From contig DATKEH010000229.1 in NCBI GenBank assembly GCA_035546355.1, positions 1-9,555 of the forward strand: a stretch of 9,555 nucleotides of DNA, in the 5' to 3' direction. The position numbers and the translations under genes were made by a program. Below the pieces are notes generated by a model. That model did no database searches. It was not told the origin of the DNA and saw only the letters and a program-made list of their open reading frames with translations. The DNA comes from DATKEH01 sp035546355. Lineage in GTDB: Bacteria > Acidobacteriota > Thermoanaerobaculia > Multivoradales > JAIOJS01. Positions 1-8,154 of the stretch are shown here, one piece after another (positions within the stretch are counted from its first letter, which is position 1; each line of letters begins with the position of its first letter).

Positions 1-2
1 TG

Positions 3-1028
3 CGGGTCTACCCCTTCGAATGGGTGACCCTCCTCGGCGTCCTCGTCGCCGTCGTCTTCCTGCGCAGTCGCGGCCTGCGCATGGACTGGCGGACGGCGGA
101 GTACATCCTCGCGCCTCTGGCGCCGTTCCTCCCCAAGGCCCTTCTCGCCGGCGTCGGGCTGGTCGCCGCCTACCGGCTGGGTCTGGCGTGGCTGCGGCGC
201 CGGCGCGCCCGCGAGGCCCTGCTCGGCTACCTGCGGCGGGTGGCCCGGCCCGGTTGGCTGGCCCTCTGGCTGCGCCTGTGGCTGGCGTCGATGCTGATGA
301 CCTACGGCTACTTCTGGGTCAAGGTGACGATCCCGCTGGTCAACCCGCGCCTGTGGGACCGCGGCCTGTGGGAGCTCGACCGCTGGCTCCACCTCGGCCT
401 CTCCCCGACTCTCTTCCTGACCCGTCTCTTCGAGGGCTCCTTCCTGATGCGGCTGCTCGACGGCTGGTACGGCTGGTGGGTGGCCTCGGTGTTCTACTCC
501 ATGGCGTTCTTCTCGGCGCTGCCGCGGGCCCTGCCGCGGCGCCGGTTCATGCTGTCGTGCATCCTGCTGTGGACCCTCGGGGCCTGGCTCTACATGGCCC
601 TGCCGGCGCTGGGCCCCACCTACCTGTTTCCCGAGGTGTTCCGCGACGTGCTGCCGCACATGCCCTCGGCGGAGCTGGGGCAGGCGGCGCTGTGGGAGAA
701 TTACCAGAAGATGCTGGCCGGGCGCGAGGGCGTGCTGCGACAGTTCAACCCGACGCGGGGGATCGCCGCCCTGCCCAGCCTCCACGTCGGCGCCCACTGG
801 CTGTTCGCGCTGTGGGCGCGGCGGCTGGCGCGCCCGCTGTGGGTGCTGTTCGTGGTGGCCACGCTGCTCACCTTCCTGGGCTCGATCCTCACCGGCTGGC
901 ACTACGCGGTGGACGGCTACGCCGGCATCCTGCTCGCCTGGGGCTGCTACCGCCTGGCGCTGGCGCTGGAGAGGCCGCTCGCGCAGGCTCCTACCCGAAG
1001 GGCTGGATCGGCGCCGCCACCAGCTTGA
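3..1028 (+). CDS. PAP2 superfamily, Aur1/inositolphosphotransferase-like membrane protein (5' end outside window)
   Basis: An integral membrane protein with many hydrophobic segments. The frame is open back to the window edge, so the real start is probably upstream; a GTG at 24 is the first start codon visible. Numbering from that GTG, the PAP2 signature is split into PSLHVG (His254) and GWHYAVDGY (His293, Asp297), the usual phosphatase/phosphotransferase catalytic His pair with its Asp. A preceding PALGPTY stretch (about residues 194-200) resembles the Aur1/Ipt1-like PAP2_3 subgroup. Members act on lipid phosphates or transfer phospho-headgroups at the membrane; the substrate here cannot be told. 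The C-terminal tail is basic and proline-rich and runs 38 bp into the convergent threonine ammonia-lyase gene. The family call is confident; the specific reaction is unknown. Confidence 0.85.
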   Translation, partial: RVYPFEWVTLLGVLVAVVFLRSRGLRMDWRTAEYILAPLAPFLPKALLAGVGLVAAYRLGLAWLRRRRAREALLGYLRRVARPGWLALWLRLWLASMLMTYGYFWVKVTIPLVNPRLWDRGLWELDRWLHLGLSPTLFLTRLFEGSFLMRLLDGWYGWWVASVFYSMAFFSALPRALPRRRFMLSCILLWTLGAWLYMALPALGPTYLFPEVFRDVLPHMPSAELGQAALWENYQKMLAGREGVLRQFNPTRGIAALPSLHVGAHWLFALWARRLARPLWVLFVVATLLTFLGSILTGWHYAVDGYAGILLAWGCYRLALALERPLAQAPTRRAGSAPPPA

Positions 1029-2241
1029 GGTCGGGCTGTTCGATGCGCGAGTAGCCGGCGTCGCGCAGCGACCGCAACAGCTCGTCCACCTGGGCGTGGT
1101 CGCGCGTCTCGAGGGTGAGCTCGACCTCGGTCTCCCAGAAGCTCGAGTCGGTGAAGAAGCGGTTGTGGCTGATGCGCAGCACGCTGGCGCCGCAGCGGGC
1201 GACGATCGCCAGCGCCCCGGCCAGCGAGCCCGGGCGGTCGGAGATGACCAGCCGCAGCCGGGTGAAGCGGGCGTGGCGCACCAGGGCGCGCTCGATCAAC
1301 CGCGACAGGATGTTGAGGTCGATGTTGGCGCCCGAGAGCACCGCCACCACCGTGCATCCGGAGAGGTTCGGCACCCTGCCCTCGAGCAGCGCGGCGTAGG
1401 TGGCGGCGCCGGCCCCTTCCGTCACCAGCTTCTGCGACTCCAGCAGCGAGAAGACCGCCTCCTCGATCTCCAGCTCCGAGACCAGCAGCACGTCGTCCAC
1501 CAGCTCGCGGATGTAGTCGAAGGTGAGCTCGCCCGGCCGCTTGACGCTGATGCCCTCGGCGATGGTGCGGCCTACCGGCACTTCGATCCTGCTGCCGGCG
1601 GCGAAGCTGCGCTGCATGGAGGGGGCGGCGTCGCTCTGCACGCCGTAGACGCGTACCCCCGGCCGCAGCTCCTTGACGGCGCGGGCGACCCCCGAGATCA
1701 GGCCGCCGCCGCCGATGGGCACCACCAGCACCTCGAGCCCCGGCACCTGCTCGAGGAGCTCGACGCCGAGGGTGCCCTGGCCGGCGAGGATGGCCTCGTC
1801 CTCGAAGGCGTGGACGAAGGCCATGCCGCGCTCCTCCTGCAGCTCGCGGGCGCGGGCCACGGCGTCGTCGAAGCCCTCGCCGTGGAGCACCACCTCGGCG
1901 CCCCAGCGGCGGGTGTGCGAGACCTTGACCAGCGGCGTCAGCTCCGGCATCACGATCAGCGCCGGGATGCCCACTCGCGCGGCGGCGAACGCCACGCCCT
2001 GGGCGTGGTTGCCGGCCGAGGCGGCGATCACCCCGCGACGCCGCTCCTGCTCGCCGAGGGTGAGGATCTTGTTGAGCGCGCCGCGCGCCTTGAACGAGCC
2101 GGTGCGCTGCAGGGTCTCGCACTTGAGCAGCACCGTCGCCTGCAGCGCCTCGGACAGGCGGGGCGCGGCGATGCACGGCGTCTCGACGATGCCCGCGGCG
2201 ATGCGCGAACGGGCCGCGTGGATGTCCTGCAGGGAGATCAA
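991..2241 (-). CDS. ilvA: Threonine ammonia-lyase (threonine/serine dehydratase) with C-terminal ACT domain
   Basis: A PLP-dependent fold-type II enzyme that deaminates threonine to 2-oxobutanoate (and probably serine to pyruvate), the entry step of isoleucine synthesis or of threonine catabolism. Visible motifs: SFKARGA with PLP lysine Lys51, substrate loop SAGNHAQG (75-82), phosphate-binding GGGGL (177-181) and LSGANID (302-308). An ACT-type regulatory domain follows (about 326-400, with SDRPGSL at its start), giving 416 residues, the size of the medium single-ACT form rather than the long biosynthetic IlvA (about 500). The start is TTG, chosen because it gives the usual MISLxDI-type N terminus, overlaps the upstream stop codon as TTGA, and has GGAG 5 nt upstream. 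The ilvA symbol is approximate, since this form is also close to catabolic TdcB. Confidence 0.93.
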   Translation of the reverse strand: MISLQDIHAARSRIAAGIVETPCIAAPRLSEALQATVLLKCETLQRTGSFKARGALNKILTLGEQERRRGVIAASAGNHAQGVAFAAARVGIPALIVMPELTPLVKVSHTRRWGAEVVLHGEGFDDAVARARELQEERGMAFVHAFEDEAILAGQGTLGVELLEQVPGLEVLVVPIGGGGLISGVARAVKELRPGVRVYGVQSDAAPSMQRSFAAGSRIEVPVGRTIAEGISVKRPGELTFDYIRELVDDVLLVSELEIEEAVFSLLESQKLVTEGAGAATYAALLEGRVPNLSGCTVVAVLSGANIDLNILSRLIERALVRHARFTRLRLVISDRPGSLAGALAIVARCGASVLRISHNRFFTDSSFWETEVELTLETRDHAQVDELLRSLRDAGYSRIEQPDLKLVAAPIQPFG

Positions 2242-2756
2242 TCGCCCTCCGTGGCGACGAAGGTGGCGCGCTCGCGGTCCTTGCGCACTCCCGGGAAGGG
2301 GAGGGCGCGGCCGTGGGCGACGGCGTAGACGCCGGGGGGCATCACGCCGGTGGCGAAGATCGCCTCGGTCAGGTTCTGCAGCGCGTCGGAGCGCTTCATC
2401 TCGAACGGCCGCCAGGCGCCGGTCAGCACCACCGGCACCCGCGGTGAGGGGATCTCGCCCGCCAGCCTGTCGCCGGTCAGGCAGAGGGTGTCGGTGCCGT
2501 GCAGCACCACCACCCCCGAGCAGCCGGCGTCGTCCACCGCCCGGTGCACGGCGTCGACCACCCGCCGCCGGTCCTCCGCGACCATGTCGAGGCTGTCCTT
2601 GCTCATCAGCTCGATCACCGCCACCTCGGTGTCGTCGAGCCGCAGCTCCTCGAGCATGCGGCGGACGATGGTGCGGCGGTTCTCCAGCTCGCCGCTGACC
2701 TCGTCGTAGGTCTTCTCGATGGTGCCGCCGGTGGTGATCAGCGTGACCTTGCGCAT
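2238..2756 (-). CDS. Single-domain (short) type asparaginase
   Basis: A protein of 172 residues that matches only the N-terminal catalytic domain of bacterial L-asparaginases, which normally have about 330 residues in two domains. All core catalytic residues are present: nucleophile Thr12 in TTGGTI, Thr88-Asp89 in HGTDT, and Lys159 in GVRKD, which lines up with Lys162 of E. coli AnsB. The stretch VVLTGAWRP (109-117) is also typical. The missing C-terminal domain supplies part of the neighbouring subunit's substrate pocket in classical enzymes, so asparagine hydrolysis to aspartate and ammonia is likely but not certain. Short stand-alone versions are known in bacteria, and the clean in-frame end argues against a truncation. 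It starts at ATG with no obvious Shine-Dalgarno and overlaps the downstream ammonia-lyase by 4 bp, suggesting coupled translation. Confidence 0.85.
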   Translation of the reverse strand: MRKVTLITTGGTIEKTYDEVSGELENRRTIVRRMLEELRLDDTEVAVIELMSKDSLDMVAEDRRRVVDAVHRAVDDAGCSGVVVLHGTDTLCLTGDRLAGEIPSPRVPVVLTGAWRPFEMKRSDALQNLTEAIFATGVMPPGVYAVAHGRALPFPGVRKDRERATFVATEGD

Positions 2757-2832
2757 GGCGGTAGGGGCCGCGGCGGCATCCTAGCAGCCCGTGGCAGAAG
2801 TCCCGCGGGTCACGCGGCAGCGAGTTGCGGTA

Positions 2833-3606
<774 letters not shown>

Positions 3607-3607
3607 G

Positions 3608-4078
3608 TCAGGGCTTGACGACCATCAGGAAGACCAGCAGCAGGATGACCAGCGCGTTGACGTCCGAGAGGATGCCGGCGAGCCGCAGCCCCGGCACGTC
3701 GAGCTCCGGCGCCTCGCCGGTGGCCTCGGCGGCGGCCGCCCCCACGTCGCGCGCCCTGGCCAGCGCCGGAGTGACGGCGAACAGCGTCCACAGGAACATC
3801 AGCAGGTAGAGAAGGGAGGAGGCCATCACCCACAGCTCGCTGAAGCGGAAGCCGGTGGCGGTCACCAGGTAGAAGCCGAGAAAGCCCGAGATCACCAGGC
3901 CCGGCAGCGTGTAGATCACGTGCAGCCGCCACAGCAGCCGGTAGCCCATGGCCTTCAGCGTCGCCGAGCGGACCCGCTTGACCTGCGCCCGCACCACGGT
4001 GCTGCCGAAGACTCCGGCGGTGATCCACAGCGCCGCCGCCACGTGCAGGAACAGGAGCCACAGAGTGATCGAGCGCAT
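3608..4078 (-). CDS. DUF2269-type small integral membrane protein
   Basis: A 156-residue hydrophobic protein with about four predicted membrane segments (roughly 5-27, 52-72, 80-102 and 132-155) and a short polar Ala/Glu-rich loop before the last one. The N-terminal pattern, with a first helix containing LHVAAALWITAGVFG followed by a basic loop (RAQVKRVRS), resembles the DUF2269/predicted membrane protein group. No enzymatic motif is visible and the function is unknown. The ATG at 4078 is preferred over an upstream in-frame GTG start because a strong Shine-Dalgarno (GAGGGAGG) lies 5 nt before it, and the upstream extension is arginine-rich and unlike a membrane protein N terminus. The stop codon is followed one base later by the SMUG1-like gene, so the two are probably cotranscribed and coupled. 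Confidence 0.75.
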   Translation of the reverse strand: MRSITLWLLFLHVAAALWITAGVFGSTVVRAQVKRVRSATLKAMGYRLLWRLHVIYTLPGLVISGFLGFYLVTATGFRFSELWVMASSLLYLLMFLWTLFAVTPALARARDVGAAAAEATGEAPELDVPGLRLAGILSDVNALVILLLVFLMVVKP

Positions 4079-4083
4079 CGCGG

Positions 4084-4091
4084 CCTCCCTC
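4084..4091 (-). promoter_or_regulatory. Shine-Dalgarno of the DUF2269-type gene
   Basis: On the minus strand the sequence GAGGGAGG is followed by a 5-nt spacer (CCGCG) and ATG. It is a near-ideal ribosome binding site and fixes the start at 4078 instead of the longer open frame reaching 4147. Confidence 0.8.
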
Positions 4092-4133
4092 GGTTGCCGC
4101 AATCTATCAGAGGCGGACGGCGCGAGCCGCGGC

Positions 4134-4847
4134 TCAGTGCGAGTCACCGGGCCGCAGGGTCACCACCCGGCAGTTGATGCCCTGGTCGGCGCATTCGCGC
4201 TCGAGGTCCTGCGGGGTGCCGGTCAGCGCCGGGAACGTGCCCCAGTGGATCGGTACGACCTCCTGCACGCCGAGGTAGCGGCAGGCGCGGGCGGCTTGCG
4301 GGGGGTCCATGGTGAACAGGTCGCCGATCGGCAGGAAGGCCAGCTCGGGGCGATACAGCTCGGCCAGCAGCTGCATGTCCGAGAACAGCGCCGTGTCGCC
4401 CGAGTGGTAGAAGGTGAAGCCCTCGGGCGTGCGCACCATGTAGCCCGACGGCGAGCCGCCGTAGAGGATGCTGCCGTCGTCGTCCTGGATGCCGCACGAG
4501 TGGTCGGCGCGGACCATGGTGACGCGGCACCCCAGCACGTCCTGGCCGCCGCCGAGGTTCATCGCCGCGCAGTTCTCCACCCCCTTCTTCTCCAGCCAGG
4601 CGCAGGTCTCGAAGCAGGCGACCACCTTCTTCGGCTCGTGCTTCCTGGCCAGCTCCACGGCGTCGGCGATGTGGTCGAAATGGGCGTGGGTGATGAGCAG
4701 GGCGTCGACGCGCTCGAGCTCCTTGAGCTCCTCGGGACAGGCGGGGTTCTGCTGCACCCAGGGGTCGATCAGCAGCACTTCGCCGCCGGGCAGCTCGCAG
4801 CGCACGGTGGCGTGGCCGAGGTAGGTGAATCGCGGTCGGGGGTTCAT
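4134..4847 (-). CDS. Metallo-beta-lactamase-fold metal-dependent hydrolase (UPF0173/UlaG-like)
   Basis: A 237-residue soluble hydrolase. The N terminus (FTYLGHATVRCE with IDPWV) is the usual opening of the UPF0173/UlaG-like branch. The metal site is complete: HAHFDH (His54, His56, Asp58, His59), His116 in ADHS, Asp151 in HSGDT and His201 in PIHWGTFP. The size equals the family's usual 225-240 residues. The natural substrate is unknown; relatives include lactonases and other esterases, and the annotation should stay general. The start at 4847 is fixed by AGGAGGAGG 5 nt upstream; the open frame continues to 5288 but that extension is antisense-like low-complexity Arg/Ala/Cys and is not credible. 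It lies 88 bp after the importer operon and may have its own promoter. Confidence 0.9.
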   Translation of the reverse strand: MNPRPRFTYLGHATVRCELPGGEVLLIDPWVQQNPACPEELKELERVDALLITHAHFDHIADAVELARKHEPKKVVACFETCAWLEKKGVENCAAMNLGGGQDVLGCRVTMVRADHSCGIQDDDGSILYGGSPSGYMVRTPEGFTFYHSGDTALFSDMQLLAELYRPELAFLPIGDLFTMDPPQAARACRYLGVQEVVPIHWGTFPALTGTPQDLERECADQGINCRVVTLRPGDSH

Positions 4848-4852
4848 CGGCG

Positions 4853-4861
4853 CCTCCTCCT
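4853..4861 (-). promoter_or_regulatory. Shine-Dalgarno of the MBL-fold hydrolase
   Basis: The minus strand reads AGGAGGAGG, a 5-nt spacer (CGCCG), then ATG. It is among the strongest ribosome binding sites in the window and decides the start at 4847. Confidence 0.85.
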
Positions 4862-4896
4862 GACGTACGAATCGACGGTCGCAGGCCTGCGCCGGC

Positions 4897-4902
4897 ATTG
4901 TA
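4897..4902 (-). promoter_or_regulatory. Possible -10 element (TACAAT) ahead of the MBL-fold hydrolase
   Basis: TACAAT on the minus strand matches 5 of 6 bases of the sigma70 -10 consensus and sits in a locally AT-richer spot of the 88-bp gap after permease 2, giving a leader of about 40 nt. No convincing -35 is seen 16-18 bp upstream. A perfect 10-bp palindrome GCAGGCCTGC (4881-4890) lies around the predicted transcription start. Tentative. Confidence 0.3.
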
Positions 4903-4935
4903 TCGAGCCGGGCGGAGGCGTGGGGCGCGCCGTCG

Positions 4936-6045
4936 TCACGGGTCGCGGTGGCGCAGCGGCGACTGGCCGCTGGCCTCGATGGTCGCCGCGCCCGACGGGG
5001 TGAGGCGGATGCCGCCGCCGACGCTCTCGATCCAGCCGCGCGACCGCAGCCGCCCCACCACCCCCTCCAGGCCCTGACGGCTCCAGCCGAAGCGCTGGGC
5101 CAGCTGCGGCACCGCCAGCCCGTCGCCGCCGCGCCGCAGGTGCAGCAGCAGCAGCTGCTCGCGCATCGCCCGCCCCACCCGCCGGTTGCGCAGCCCCCGC
5201 GCCAGCATCCCGTAGCGCGGCGACAGCAGGAAGGCGAGCGCGAACAGGGCGCCCGTGGCCGTCGCCATGGAGCCGGCGATGGAGGCATCGAGGGCGCGCG
5301 CCAGCGCGTAGCCGAGCAGGGCGGAGGTCACGCCCAACCCGACGGCGATCGTCAGCATCAGGCCCAGCCGGTCGGTCAGCAGGTGGGCGGCGGCGGCCGG
5401 CACCACCAGCATCGCCACCACCAGGATCGCCCCCACCGACTCGAACGCCCCGACCACGGTGATCGACACCGCGCTCATCAACAGGTAGTGCAGCAGCAGC
5501 GGCGAGAACCCCAGGGCGCCGGCGAGCGCGGGGTCGAAGGTGGACAGCTTGAGCTCCTTGTACAGCAGCGCCACGAAGAGGGCGACCAGCAGCAGCACGC
5601 CGCCGTTGACCCACAGCGCCTTGGGCCCGATGACGCGATCGCCCACGAAGAGCACGTCGAGCGGCGCGTAGGCGATCTCGCCGTACAGCACGCAGTCGAG
5701 GTCGAGGTCGACCTGCGAGGCGTAGCGGGCGATGAGGATCACGCCGAGGGAGAACAGGGCGGGGAACACGACCCCGATCGAGGCGTCCTCCTTGAGCCGC
5801 TTGGTGCGGTTGAACAGCTCGACCAGCAGCACGGTGACGACGCCGAGGGCGCCGGCGCCGAGCAGCATCGGCAGCGGCGAGCGGTCGCCGGTGAGCAGGA
5901 AGGCGATGACGATCCCCGGCAGCACCGAGTGGGAGATGGCGTCGCCGAGCAGGGACATCTGGCGCAGCACCAGGAAGGTGCCGACCAGGGCGCAGGAGGC
6001 GGCGACGCAGCCGGCCACCAGCAGGATGACCAGGGTGGGCTGCAT
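4936..6045 (-). CDS. Metal ABC transporter permease (TroD/YtgD-like) with C-terminal winged-helix extension
   Basis: Second membrane subunit of the Mn/Zn/Fe importer, ABC-3 family. Family features are VLRQMSLLGDAISHSVLPG (26-44), KEDASIGVVFPALFSLG (85-101), the KELKLSTFDPALAGALG segment (163-179) that is the likely ATPase-coupling region, and VVGAFESVGAILVVAMLVVP (197-216). The permease body ends near residue 285. About 80 further residues follow: REQLLLLHLRR, then PQLAQRFGWSRQGLEGVVGRLRSRGWIE and a GGGIRLTPSG wing, which reads as a winged-helix DNA-binding fold (about 293-356). No DtxR-type metal-binding domain follows it. The ATG start lies 25 nt after the permease 1 stop with no clear Shine-Dalgarno. 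The permease call is firm; whether the extension binds DNA is an inference. Confidence 0.93.
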   Translation of the reverse strand: MQPTLVILLVAGCVAASCALVGTFLVLRQMSLLGDAISHSVLPGIVIAFLLTGDRSPLPMLLGAGALGVVTVLLVELFNRTKRLKEDASIGVVFPALFSLGVILIARYASQVDLDLDCVLYGEIAYAPLDVLFVGDRVIGPKALWVNGGVLLLVALFVALLYKELKLSTFDPALAGALGFSPLLLHYLLMSAVSITVVGAFESVGAILVVAMLVVPAAAAHLLTDRLGLMLTIAVGLGVTSALLGYALARALDASIAGSMATATGALFALAFLLSPRYGMLARGLRNRRVGRAMREQLLLLHLRRGGDGLAVPQLAQRFGWSRQGLEGVVGRLRSRGWIESVGGGIRLTPSGAATIEASGQSPLRHRDP

Positions 6046-6070
6046 CAGACGACACCGTTGACGGCGAGGC

Positions 6071-7350
6071 TCACGCCGCGTCCTCGCGCGGGATCGGCCG
6101 CCCGTGCGGGTCGAGCTCCGGGTAGCCGAGGGTGCGCTCGATCAGCCCCACCGCTTCGTCGGACAGCGCGTGCTCCATCACCTCGGCGTCGCGGTGGACG
6201 TGGTCGCTGGGCAGCTCCAGGCGGCGGGCCAGGTAGAGCTCCCACAGGCGGTGCTTGCGCACCACCCGGCGGGCGGCGGCGAACCCCTTTTGGGTGAGGG
6301 CGACACCGCCGTCGATCCGCGCCAGCAGACCGCGCCGTTCCAACGGTGCGGCGAGACGGGCCAGCTGCGTCTGGCTCTGGCCGCGGACCCCCATCAACAT
6401 CGGCCAGGGGATGAGGTCGAACCAGTCTCCGTGGCGCCGCTCTTGCCAGCCGTAGAGGTCCTTGAGCAGGTTCTCCTGGCGGATCCGCCGCGCCGCCCGC
6501 CGCTCCTCGAGCAGCGCCCACAGCAGCCCGCGGCGCGGCGCCACCAGCAGCGAGACCACCAGCAGCACGCTGGCGCACAGCACGATCACCGGCCCGGTGG
6601 GGAGCCGGGGCACCGTCGCGCTGACCAGCGCCCCGACCGCGCCGGCGGCGCCGCCGACCGCTCCCGCCAGCAGCAGCATGATCGACAGCCGCTCGGTCCA
6701 CTGCCGCGCCGCCGCCGCCGGGGTGATGAGGGTGGCGACGATCAGCACCACGCCGACCGTCTGCAGCCCGACCACCACCACCGTCACCAGCAGGAGGGTG
6801 ACCAGCACCTCCAGGCGACGGGTCGGAAAGCCGACGCTGGCGGCGAAGTCGGGATCGAAGCAGAGCAGCTTGAGCTCCTTGTAGAAGAGCACCACGACCA
6901 GCAGCACCAGGCCCCCGAGCAGGGCCATCAACTGCAGGTCGCGCGGCAGCAGCGTCGCCGCCTGGCCGAACAGGAACTTGTCCAGCCCGCTCTGGTTGCC
7001 GAAGGGGAGCTTCTGGATGTAGGTGAGCAGGACGATGCCGATGCCGAAGAACACCGACAGCACCATGCCGATGGCGCCGTCCTCCTTGATCCGGCTCCAG
7101 CGCACCACCGCCAGGATCACCAGCGCCCCGATCACCCCCGCCGCCAGCGCCCCCGCGAACAGCGGCAGCGGGCTCTTGCTGCGGGTCAGCAGGTAGCCGA
7201 CGCACACCCCCGGCAGGGCGGCGTGCGCCAGGGCGTCACCCAGCAGGCTCTGTCGGCGCAGCAGGGCAAAGCAGCCCGTCACCCCGCCCACCACCCCCAG
7301 CAGCGAGGCCCCGAGCAGCACGTTGCGGGCGGTGAACGAGAGCTCCAGGC

Positions 7351-7354
<4 letters not shown>
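6071..7354 (-). CDS. Metal ABC transporter permease fused to a DtxR/MntR-type repressor domain (TroC/YtgCR-like)
   Basis: First membrane subunit of the importer (427 residues). Residues about 10-275 are an ABC-3 permease: LLRRQSLLGDALAHAALPGV (31-50), KEDGAIGMVLSVFFGIG (90-106), FYKELKLLCFDPDFAASVG (157-175), VGLQTVGVVLIVATLI (195-210). A basic linker leads to a winged helix (about 291-360, ending in GGVALTQKG), then a DtxR-like metal-binding/dimerisation domain (361-420) ending in LDPHGRPIP. Ligand positions of DtxR His79, Glu83, His98, Cys102, Glu105 and His106 correspond to His368, Glu372, His387, Glu391, Glu394 and His395; Glu391 replaces Cys102 as in MntR. The Met10/Asp8 position is Asn295. 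The SH3-like domain is absent. The start is TTG within TTGA overlapping the ATPase stop, with AGGAG 8 nt upstream. Chlamydia YtgCR has the same architecture. Confidence 0.93.

Positions 7355-8150
<796 letters not shown>

Positions 8151-8154
<4 letters not shown>

Noticed and set aside
20..1054. Alternative plus-strand frame starting with ATG at 20
   Set aside because: Pro/Arg/Ala-rich translation without motifs; the neighbouring frame carries the PAP2 signature and hydrophobic segments.
1096..2328. Long plus-strand open frame of 410 residues opposite the ammonia-lyase gene
   Set aside because: Its translation is low-complexity Arg/Ala/Gly/His-rich with no family motif, while the minus strand has a full PLP enzyme with ACT domain. 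It is a high-GC antisense artefact.
2757..2832. Possible promoter or terminator in the 76-bp gap between the SMUG1-like and asparaginase genes
   Set aside because: Only a 4-of-6 -10-like TAGGAT and weak GC repeats are seen; nothing rises above background.
4124..4135. Palindrome GAGCCGCGGCTC at the end of the MBL-fold gene, as a possible terminator
   Set aside because: It has no loop beyond four bases, only a 4-bp usable stem and no T-run; such palindromes are common by chance at this GC content.
4848..5288. N-terminal extension of the MBL-fold hydrolase up to 5288
   Set aside because: The extension lies inside permease 2 in another frame, is Arg/Ala/Cys-rich, and a strong Shine-Dalgarno sits right before the ATG at 4847.
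4948..6297. Plus-strand open frame of 449 residues opposite permease 2
   Set aside because: Composition is Gln/His/Arg-rich and repetitive, as expected of the complement of hydrophobic GC-rich codons; no ribosome binding site or recognised domain.
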